A model generated the notes under the pieces. That model had not been told where the DNA came from, did no database searches, and saw nothing but the letters and a program-made list of their open reading frames with translations. Position numbers and translations under genes: made by a program. Shown here piece by piece: positions 57,722 through 64,000 of a stretch of DNA of 64,000 bases; within the stretch, counting starts at the first letter, position 1; every line of letters begins with the position of its first letter. This stretch comes from Cronobacter dublinensis subsp. dublinensis LMG 23823 (GTDB taxonomy: Bacteria > Pseudomonadota > Gammaproteobacteria > Enterobacterales > Enterobacteriaceae), in the NCBI RefSeq assembly GCF_001277235.1, contig NZ_CP012266.1, positions 806,001 to 870,000 on the forward strand, written 5' to 3'.

Positions 57722-57892
57722 GAATCGGCTCCTGATTCGGGGAAAGAGAGATAACGGACTATTCTAAGTCATCCCTTCCGGGTTATGAAAGTTTTGCCCG
57801 ATTAAACGCTGCCCCCCGAAGGGCTTTTTTGAATGACGTCGCCGCAGGGCGTACAATGCGCAACCTGAATTTCCCCCGGAGAAACCGTTCGC

Positions 57893-59296
57893 ATGAATTC
57901 GCAGACGACATCCACTCGCCGCGTCAGCGGTTTTCGACGCGCCGCGATTATCCGCCAGCTTTTGCTGCGCGATAAAACGCCGTTGACGATTTTGCTGCTG
58001 GCGGCGCTCACTGGCCTTGTGACGGGGCTTGCGGGCGTCGCGTTTGAAAAAGCCGTGGTCTGGGTGGCGCAGCAGCGCATCGGGCTGCTGGTGCAGGCGG
58101 CGGACAACCCGTGGCGCGTCTGGCCGCTGGCGTTTATTGTCTCCGCGCTGCTGGCGATGGTCGGGTATTTTCTGGTGCGCCGCTTCGCGCCGGAGGCGGG
58201 CGGGTCGGGCATTCCTGAAATCGAAGGGGCGCTGGAAGAGCTACGCCCGGTGCGCTGGTGGCGGGTGCTGCCGGTGAAATTTATCGGCGGTATGGGCACG
58301 CTCGGCGCGGGCATGGTGCTGGGGCGGGAAGGGCCGACGGTGCAGATTGGCGGCAATATCGGGCGCATGGTGTTGGATCTGTTTCGCCGCAGCGACGCCG
58401 AAGCGCGCCATACGCTGCTGGCGACCGGCGCGGCGGCCGGGCTTGCGGCGGCCTTTAACGCGCCGCTGGCGGGCATTCTGTTCATTATTGAAGAGATGCG
58501 CCCGCAGTTTCGCTACAACCTGATTTCCATCAAAGCGGTGTTTACCGGCGTGATTATGTCGAGCATCGTGTTTCGCGTCTTTAACGGCGAGCGGGCGGTG
58601 ATTGAGGTCGGGCAACTGACCAACGCGCCGGTCCATACGCTGTGGCTCTATCTGCTGCTGGGTATTATTTTCGGCGCGATAGGCCCGCTGTTTAATCGCC
58701 TGGTGCTCGGCATGCAGGATGTGTTTGCCCGTATTCATCACGGCAATATTACCCGCTGGGTGCTGCTCGGCGGCGGGATCGGCGGCCTGTGCGGCCTGCT
58801 GGCGTTGTGGGAGCCAGTCGCGGCAGGCGGCGGATTTGATCTGATCCCCATCGCGGCGGCGGGCAATTTCACCGTCGGTATGCTGCTGTTTATTTTTATC
58901 GCCCGCGTAGTGACGACGGTGCTCTGTTTCTCTTCCGGCGCGCCGGGCGGCATTTTCGCGCCGATGCTGGCGCTTGGCACGCTGCTTGGCAGCGCGTTCG
59001 GCATGGCGTGCGCCGCCTGGTTCCCGGACTGGCACTTACAGGCGGGCACCTTCGCCATCGCCGGAATGGGCGCGCTGCTGGCGGCCTCGGTGAGAGCGCC
59101 AATAACCGGCATCGTGCTTGTGCTGGAGATGACCGATAATTACCAGCTCATTTTGCCAATGATTATTACCTGTCTCGGCGCGACACTGCTCGCCCAGTTC
59201 CTCGGCGGCAAGCCGCTCTACTCGACCATCCTGGCGCGCACGCTGGCGAAGCAGGAGGCGGAGCGACAGGCGCAGGCCGACGGGCGGAATACTTGA
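57893..59296 (+). CDS. clcA: H+/Cl- exchange transporter ClcA
   Basis: A CLC-family antiporter of 467 residues that supports extreme acid resistance in E. coli. The selectivity motifs GSGIPE (about 104-109), GREGP (144-148, gating Glu146) and GAPGGIFAP (near 353) are present, as is the internal proton glutamate Glu201 (IEEMRPQF). About 18 helices. ATG follows CCGGAGAAACC. Next gene erpA lies 81 bases on. Confidence 0.96.
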   Translation: MNSQTTSTRRVSGFRRAAIIRQLLLRDKTPLTILLLAALTGLVTGLAGVAFEKAVVWVAQQRIGLLVQAADNPWRVWPLAFIVSALLAMVGYFLVRRFAPEAGGSGIPEIEGALEELRPVRWWRVLPVKFIGGMGTLGAGMVLGREGPTVQIGGNIGRMVLDLFRRSDAEARHTLLATGAAAGLAAAFNAPLAGILFIIEEMRPQFRYNLISIKAVFTGVIMSSIVFRVFNGERAVIEVGQLTNAPVHTLWLYLLLGIIFGAIGPLFNRLVLGMQDVFARIHHGNITRWVLLGGGIGGLCGLLALWEPVAAGGGFDLIPIAAAGNFTVGMLLFIFIARVVTTVLCFSSGAPGGIFAPMLALGTLLGSAFGMACAAWFPDWHLQAGTFAIAGMGALLAASVRAPITGIVLVLEMTDNYQLILPMIITCLGATLLAQFLGGKPLYSTILARTLAKQEAERQAQADGRNT

Positions 59297-59377
59297 ACGA
59301 TTTACCAGGGTAATAGATAATGGCCCTAAAGATCGGGTTATTCTTTGCCCGATTGCTGGTTTCCACGGGAGCAAAAA

Positions 59378-59722
59378 ATGAGTGATGACGTAGCGCTGCC
59401 GCTGCAGTTTACCGACGCAGCCGCCAATAAAGTAAAAAGCCTGATCGCAGACGAAGACAACCCGAATCTCAAGCTGCGCGTCTACATCACCGGTGGTGGT
59501 TGCAGCGGCTTCCAGTATGGTTTTACCTTTGACGACCAGATCAACGATGGCGATATGACTATCGAGAAACAGGGCGTGTCGCTGGTCGTTGACCCGATGA
59601 GCCTGCAATACCTGGTCGGCGGCGCGGTGGATTACACCGAAGGCCTCGAAGGCTCGCGCTTTGTGGTGAATAACCCGAACGCCACCAGCACCTGCGGGTG
59701 TGGTTCTTCCTTCAGCGTCTGA
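59378..59722 (+). CDS. erpA: Iron-sulfur cluster insertion protein ErpA
   Basis: An A-type carrier that delivers 4Fe-4S clusters, essential in E. coli for isoprenoid synthesis enzymes. ATG at 59378 after GGGAGC gives 114 residues, the E. coli length. Cluster ligands Cys42 (GGGCSGF), Cys106 and Cys108 (TCGCGSSF) are present. The upstream in-frame start adds 11 residues and is not supported. Followed by a bidirectional terminator. Confidence 0.97.
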   Translation: MSDDVALPLQFTDAAANKVKSLIADEDNPNLKLRVYITGGGCSGFQYGFTFDDQINDGDMTIEKQGVSLVVDPMSLQYLVGGAVDYTEGLEGSRFVVNNPNATSTCGCGSSFSV

Positions 59723-59736
59723 TAGTCAGCTGAAAC

Positions 59737-59769
59737 AAAAAAGCCGTGTTTTGCGACACGGCTTTTTTT
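59737..59769. terminator. Bidirectional terminator between erpA and yadS
   Basis: AAAAAAGCCGTGT-TTTGCG-ACACGGCTTTTTTT, a thirteen-base stem with A and T tracts, between two convergent genes. Confidence 0.85.
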
Positions 59770-59774
59770 ATGGT

Positions 59775-60395
59775 TTACGCTTTCTCGTCGAGCGCAAAGG
59801 TGGGCAGCTTCAGGTGCCAGCGAATGGCCGCAAGCCGGATGGCCAGCGTCACCGCCATGCCCATCATGCTGGCCTGCTCCAGCGGCACCGTAAAGGTGTA
59901 AAACGCGGTGGCGTGGACGATGCCGCCCACGATGCAGGCGGTGGCGTAGATTTCAGTGCGCAGGATCATCGGGATTTCGCGCGCCAGCACGTCGCGAATA
60001 ATACCGCCGCCGACGCCCGTCACCACGCCCATACAGATAGCGACCAGCGGCCCGGTGCCCGCCATAAACGCTTTATTCACCCCAATGCCGACAAAGACCG
60101 CCAGACCGACGGCATCCAGCACCGGCAGTATCCACTTCGGCAGACGGCGCGGCTGGCGCACCAGCGCGATGGTCAGTAAACATGTCACCATCGCCACCAC
60201 CAGATCGGTAGGATCTCTTACCCAAAACACCGGGCCGTGATCGAGCGCCATATCGCGGATCGTGCCGCCACCGACCGCGGTGACGACGCCCAGCACCAGC
60301 ACGCCGAACGGATCCATACGCAGTTTGCCCGCCAGCAAAACGCCGGAGATGGCAAACACCGCGGTGCCAATAATATCCAGCCAGTAAACCAGCAT
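59775..60395 (-). CDS. yadS: YadS, TRIC-type / UPF0126 membrane protein
   Basis: An inner-membrane protein of 206 residues with six or seven helices. The repeated glycine-rich motifs VTAVGGGTIRDMAL (about residue 41) and VTGVGGGIIRDVLA (about residue 127) identify the UPF0126 family, related to trimeric intracellular cation channels and glycine transporters. Function in E. coli is unknown. It follows btuF by 16 bases and is probably in the mtnN-btuF-yadS operon. Confidence 0.92.
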   Translation of the reverse strand: MLVYWLDIIGTAVFAISGVLLAGKLRMDPFGVLVLGVVTAVGGGTIRDMALDHGPVFWVRDPTDLVVAMVTCLLTIALVRQPRRLPKWILPVLDAVGLAVFVGIGVNKAFMAGTGPLVAICMGVVTGVGGGIIRDVLAREIPMILRTEIYATACIVGGIVHATAFYTFTVPLEQASMMGMAVTLAIRLAAIRWHLKLPTFALDEKA

Positions 60396-60411
60396 GATGT
60401 TCCTCGACTCG

Positions 60412-61212
60412 TTATTTTACCTCTGCCAGCGCCTGGCAGAGCTGATTCGCGGCGAGGATAATACGCGGGCCCGCGCGCTCAAACCAGTCATCGTTAATGC
60501 TTATGACCGGCACGTCGAGCTGTGGCCGCCAGAACTGCCGCGTGGCGGCGATAACCGTGTCACCGCCGGTAATAATCACGGCCTGCGGCTGGCGAGCCAG
60601 CACCTGTTCGCGGCTCACCTGCGGCCAGGGAACGGGGCTGTCGGCAAAGATATTGGCGCCGCCGCAGGTCTCGACTATCTCATTCTGGACAGACGCTTTG
60701 CCGGTGGTGAAGAGCGGACGCGTGCCGAACTGAATAAAGACGCGTTTTTTCGCAGCTGTCCCATAACGCGCGGCGAGCGCCTGCCAGCGCTGTTCGAGCG
60801 CGCGCGCCGCCGACTGCGCCGTCTCAGGCGTCGGGCTGTAAGCGGCCAGCGCGCGCAGGGCGTCAGCTATCTGCGCGACATTTTGCGGATCGAGCCAGAG
60901 CACCTTAATACCGAGCGATTGAAGCTGATTGACCTGTCGTTCCGGGTTGCCGCCGCGCCAGGCAACCAGCAGATCGGGCTTCAGCGCGACGATGCGCTCA
61001 AGGTTCATGCCCTGCCAGTTGGCGACCTGCTCAAGCTTACGCGCCGCGTCGGGGTAATCGGAATAAGCGCTCACTGCAACGGGCGTAATGCCAGCGGCAA
61101 AGGCGAGTTCGGTATTGGCGGGGGAGAGAGTGATGACGCGTGGCGCGGCGCAGAGCCACGCCGGGAGAAAAAGCAGGGCGACCAGCGCCCTGTTAAGCCA
61201 ACGCTTAGCCAC
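60412..61212 (-). CDS. btuF: Vitamin B12 periplasmic binding protein BtuF
   Basis: Delivers cobalamin to the BtuCD importer. The 266 residues equal E. coli BtuF. Start is GTG at 61212, inside the end of mtnN (eight-base overlap). A signal peptide with core ALVALLFLPAWLCA is followed by PRVITLSPANTELAFAAG. Two lobes are joined by an alpha helix. The btuC and btuD genes are not in the window. Confidence 0.95.
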   Translation of the reverse strand: MAKRWLNRALVALLFLPAWLCAAPRVITLSPANTELAFAAGITPVAVSAYSDYPDAARKLEQVANWQGMNLERIVALKPDLLVAWRGGNPERQVNQLQSLGIKVLWLDPQNVAQIADALRALAAYSPTPETAQSAARALEQRWQALAARYGTAAKKRVFIQFGTRPLFTTGKASVQNEIVETCGGANIFADSPVPWPQVSREQVLARQPQAVIITGGDTVIAATRQFWRPQLDVPVISINDDWFERAGPRIILAANQLCQALAEVK

Positions 61213-61903
61213 GGTTCAGGCTCGTGAGCAGCGTCTCCACCATCAGGCTCGACTGCTTCGCCGCCACCGCCAGGAACTCTTCAAAGCTCAGGTGCGACTG
61301 CTGATCCGCGACGTCAGAAATCGCGCGTACCACGACAAACGGCACGCCGAAGTTGTGGCAGACGTGACCAATAGCGGTTGCTTCCATCTCCACCGCAATC
61401 GCCTGCGGGAAGTTATGGCGGATTTTCGCGAGATTCACCGAACCGTTGATGAACGCGTCGCCGCTGACCACCAGCCCGCGCACCGCGTGCAGGTTCAGCT
61501 GTTCAATCGTCGCCTGCGCCGCCGCGATCAGTTTCTCATCGGCTTTGAACGCCGCCGGACAACCGGCCATTTGGCCATATTCGTAGCCGAACGCGGTGAC
61601 GTCGGCGTCGTGATAGCGCACTTCATCGGACACGACGATATCGCCCACTTTCAGCGAGGGCGCGAGGCCGCCCGCGGAACCGGTATTGATCACCACGTCA
61701 GGTTTGCAGTGCTCCAGCAGCAGCGTCGCGCCCATCGCGGCGGAAACTTTGCCGATGCCCGATTTCAGCAGCGCGACGTCCACGCCGTTGAGGGTGCCGG
61801 TGTAAATTTCGCAGCCGGCGATATTCAGGGTCTGGCGGTTGTCGATTTTGTCACGCAGCAGCGTCACTTCTTCTTCCATTGCGCCAATAATGCCTGCTTT
61901 CAT
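61205..61903 (-). CDS. mtnN: 5'-methylthioadenosine/S-adenosylhomocysteine nucleosidase
   Basis: Cleaves MTA and SAH to adenine and the thioribose or ribosylhomocysteine, recycling products of spermidine synthesis (speE in this window) and methylation, and feeding LuxS in AI-2 formation. The 232 residues equal the E. coli enzyme. Catalytic residues lie in MEEEVTLL (Glu12), AVEMEATAIGHV (near 172) and VVRAISDVAD (Asp197). First gene of mtnN-btuF-yadS; divergent from dgt. Confidence 0.97.
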   Translation of the reverse strand: MKAGIIGAMEEEVTLLRDKIDNRQTLNIAGCEIYTGTLNGVDVALLKSGIGKVSAAMGATLLLEHCKPDVVINTGSAGGLAPSLKVGDIVVSDEVRYHDADVTAFGYEYGQMAGCPAAFKADEKLIAAAQATIEQLNLHAVRGLVVSGDAFINGSVNLAKIRHNFPQAIAVEMEATAIGHVCHNFGVPFVVVRAISDVADQQSHLSFEEFLAVAAKQSSLMVETLLTSLNRG

Positions 61904-61997
61904 AGAGATACTCGCTAAATGATGGATTCAGAGGCATAGTCTATCATGGCAGACAGCAAGGAATTAATTCGCGTGCGCGCGCAGACCGGGAGGGCGG

Positions 61998-63512
61998 ATG
62001 CAGAAAATCGATTTCCGAAACAAAATCAACTGGCATCGCCGGTATCGCTCACCGCAGGGCGTGAAAAGCGAACACGAGATCCTGCGTATCTTTGAAAGCG
62101 ATCGCGGCCGCATTATTAACTCGCCCGCGATCCGCCGCCTGCAACAGAAAACCCAGGTCTTCCCCCTTGAGCGCAACGCCGCGGTGCGCACCCGCCTGAC
62201 GCACTCGCTTGAGGTGCAGCAGGTCGGGCGCTATATCGCTAAAGAGGTGTTAAGCCGCCTGAAAGAGCAGGGGCTGCTTGAGGCGTATGGCCTTGCGGAG
62301 CTGACCGGGCCGTTTGAGAGCATCGTCGAGATGGCGTGCCTGATGCACGACATCGGCAACCCGCCGTTTGGCCATTTCGGCGAGGCGGCGATTAACGACT
62401 GGTTCAGCCAGCGGCTCTTTCCGGCCGATGCCGAGAATCTGCCGGTAAGCCAGGATCGCTGCGCGGTGCAGGCGCTGCGCTTGCAGGAGGGCGAAGAGGA
62501 CCTCAACGCCCTGCGCCGCAAAGTGCGCAGTGACCTGTGCCATTTTGAGGGCAACGCGCAGGGCATTCGCCTGGTGCATACGCTGCTGCGCATGAACCTG
62601 ACCTGGGCGCAGGTCGGCGGCATTCTTAAATATACGCGCCCGGCCTGGCATACCGGCCCGGTGCCGGAAACCCACAGTTATCTGATGAAAAAGCCGGGGT
62701 TTTATCTCTCGGAAGAGCACTATATTTCGCGGCTACGTAAAGAATTGCAATTAGACGCTTACAGTCGCTTCCCGCTCGCCTGGATTATGGAGGCGGCCGA
62801 CGATATTTCCTATTGCGTGGCGGATCTCGAAGACGCGGTGGAAAAACGCATCTTCAGCGTCGAGCAGTTATATCAGCATCTTTATGACGCGTGGGGCGAG
62901 CATCAGTCTGGCGATCTCTTCAATCTGGTGGTGCAAAACGCCTGGGATAAATCGGGCACGAATCAGCTGCACCACAGCGCGGAAGATCAGTTCTTTATGT
63001 ATCTGCGCGTCAATACGTTAAACCGGCTGGCGCCCTACGCCGCCCAGCGTTTTATTGATAATCTGCCGGCGGTGTTTGACGGCTCTTTTAATCATGCGCT
63101 GCTGGAAGATGACAGCCCGTTTAGCCGCCTGCTGGAGCTTTATAAAAATGTCGCGGTGCGTCATGTGTTTAACCACCCTGACGTCGAACAGCTGGAATTA
63201 CAGGGCTACCGGGTGATTAGCGGCCTGCTGGATATTTATCGCCCGCTGCTGTCGCTGACGCTGGCGCAATTTCGCGAGCTGGTGGAAAAAGAGAGCGTGC
63301 GCGGGCTACCGATTGAATCGCGCCTTTACCATAAGCTCTCTTCCCGCCACCGGCTGGCTTATATAGAAGCGGTGAATAATTTGCACCCGCAGGCGGCAGA
63401 TTTCCCCGTCTGGGAATATTATTATCGCTGCCGTCTCATCCAGGACTATATCAGCGGGATGACTGATTTATATGCATGGGATGAATATCGCAGGCTAATG
63501 GCGGTGGAATAA
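61998..63512 (+). CDS. dgt: Deoxyguanosinetriphosphate triphosphohydrolase
   Basis: Hydrolyses dGTP to deoxyguanosine and triphosphate. The 504 residues match E. coli Dgt. HD-domain motifs RLTHSLEVQQVGR (near residue 67) and LMHDIGNPPFGHFGE (near residue 115) supply the metal ligands. The ATG follows GGGAGGGCGG. In E. coli degP follows, as here after 142 bases. Confidence 0.97.
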   Translation: MQKIDFRNKINWHRRYRSPQGVKSEHEILRIFESDRGRIINSPAIRRLQQKTQVFPLERNAAVRTRLTHSLEVQQVGRYIAKEVLSRLKEQGLLEAYGLAELTGPFESIVEMACLMHDIGNPPFGHFGEAAINDWFSQRLFPADAENLPVSQDRCAVQALRLQEGEEDLNALRRKVRSDLCHFEGNAQGIRLVHTLLRMNLTWAQVGGILKYTRPAWHTGPVPETHSYLMKKPGFYLSEEHYISRLRKELQLDAYSRFPLAWIMEAADDISYCVADLEDAVEKRIFSVEQLYQHLYDAWGEHQSGDLFNLVVQNAWDKSGTNQLHHSAEDQFFMYLRVNTLNRLAPYAAQRFIDNLPAVFDGSFNHALLEDDSPFSRLLELYKNVAVRHVFNHPDVEQLELQGYRVISGLLDIYRPLLSLTLAQFRELVEKESVRGLPIESRLYHKLSSRHRLAYIEAVNNLHPQAADFPVWEYYYRCRLIQDYISGMTDLYAWDEYRRLMAVE

Positions 63513-63572
63513 TGCCGTTGCGTTTTGTAAAGACGGCCAATAAATTTTTACTTTTTTCAGAAAATTAACGGT

Positions 63573-63600
63573 GGAACTTCGCGCTATAAATTCGCTCTGA
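63573..63600 (+). promoter_or_regulatory. Sigma-E type degP promoter
   Basis: GGAACTT (63573-63579) and TCTGA (63596-63600) are separated by 16 bases, matching the sigma-E pattern and the E. coli degP promoter. Envelope stress induction is expected; a CpxR site is not clear. Confidence 0.75.
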
Positions 63601-63654
63601 GTAGTCACCTTCACAGCAATTTATTTGCGTTACTTGTTAGTTGGGAATGAAATG

Positions 63655-64000
63655 ATGAAAAAAACCACGTTAGCAATGAGTGCGCTGGCTCTGAGCCTTG
63701 GACTGGCGTTAAGCCCGGTTTCCTTTGCCGCTGAGACGGCATCTGCGGTCACGTCGCAGGCGATGCCGAGCCTGGCGCCGATGCTGGAAAAAGTGATGCC
63801 TTCCGTTGTCAGCATTAACGTCGAGGGCAGCACGACGGTGAACACGCCGCGTATGCCGCGTAACTTCCAGCAGTTTTTCGGCGATGATTCGCCGTTCTGT
63901 CAGGATGGCTCGCCGTTCCAGAGTTCGCCATTCTGTCAGGGAGGCCCTGGCGGCGCTGACGGCGGCGGCCAGCAGCAGAAATTCATGGCGCTGGGCTCTG
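63655..64000 (+). CDS. degP: Periplasmic serine protease/chaperone DegP, 5' part only
   Basis: The N-terminal 115 codons of DegP (HtrA), cut by the window end. The ATG at 63655 (a second ATG lies just upstream) starts MKKTTLAMSALALSLG, a signal peptide with a cut after SFA near residue 26. The mature part begins AETASAVTSQAMPSLAPMLE and includes the LA loop with two FC motifs and a Gly-rich stretch (near residues 82-108). The catalytic His, Asp and Ser are beyond the window. Sequence is almost that of E. coli DegP. Confidence 0.95.
   Translation, partial: MKKTTLAMSALALSLGLALSPVSFAAETASAVTSQAMPSLAPMLEKVMPSVVSINVEGSTTVNTPRMPRNFQQFFGDDSPFCQDGSPFQSSPFCQGGPGGADGGGQQQKFMALGS

Noticed and set aside
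1..64000. tRNA, rRNA, CRISPR arrays, prophage and insertion sequences
   Set aside because: None seen on reading the window; gene order is colinear with E. coli apart from the accessory loci described.

Overview
This 64 kb window is a piece of enterobacterial chromosome. Almost every gene is full length, and the order follows the Escherichia coli segment from just after secA to degP: mutT-yacG-zapD-coaE, guaC, hofCB-ppdD, nadC, ampDE, aroP, pdhR-aceEF-lpd, acnB, yacL, speED, yacC, cueO, gcd, hpt, can, yadGH, yadI, yadE, panD, panC, panB, folK-pcnB, gluQ-dksA, sfsA-thpR, hrpB, mrcB, fhuACDB, hemL, clcA, erpA, yadS-btuF-mtnN, dgt, degP (cut by the window end). Proteins align with E. coli lengths, but GC is clearly higher and several accessory differences exist. 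A Cronobacter-like or related genus of Enterobacteriaceae is my best guess, by inference only. I see no tRNA, rRNA, CRISPR, prophage or insertion sequence.

Layout. 1-9 kb holds housekeeping genes (nucleotide sanitation, division, CoA, purine salvage, type IV pilin assembly, NAD, peptidoglycan recycling). 9-11.5 kb is an accessory two-gene sugar module (GH43 glycosidase plus GPH-family symporter) with a good CRP site. 11.5-20.8 kb has aroP and the pyruvate dehydrogenase operon with a rich control region (Cra-like, FNR-like and PdhR sites). 20.8-21.6 kb lies between lpd and acnB, where E. coli has yacH. I interpret it as a type I toxin-antitoxin module: a short hydrophobic ORF on the minus strand, and a divergent plus-strand small RNA gene whose 5' end is a perfect 15-nt complement of the toxin mRNA leader. 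21.6-37 kb covers aconitase B, polyamines, copper oxidase, glucose dehydrogenase, hypoxanthine salvage, carbonic anhydrase and an ABC exporter. 37-40 kb holds the pantothenate genes, with panB and panC separated by an AT-richer orphan pilin gene. 40-50 kb covers folate, poly(A) polymerase, tRNA modification, DksA and PBP1b. 50-56 kb is the Fur-type ferrichrome operon. 56-64 kb covers haem, chloride antiport, Fe-S, B12, MTA/SAH nucleosidase and dGTPase genes and the start of degP behind a sigma-E promoter.

Main points of interest. The lpd-acnB module is the strongest candidate for an undescribed system. Next are the orphan pilin gene between panB and panC, the arabinan/oligosaccharide module, a family of short palindromic repeats in two intergenic regions, a 31-codon ORF with a strong ribosome-binding site between ppdD and nadC, and an unrecognised exported protein after acnB. 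All regulatory sites were found by eye, and their function is inference.
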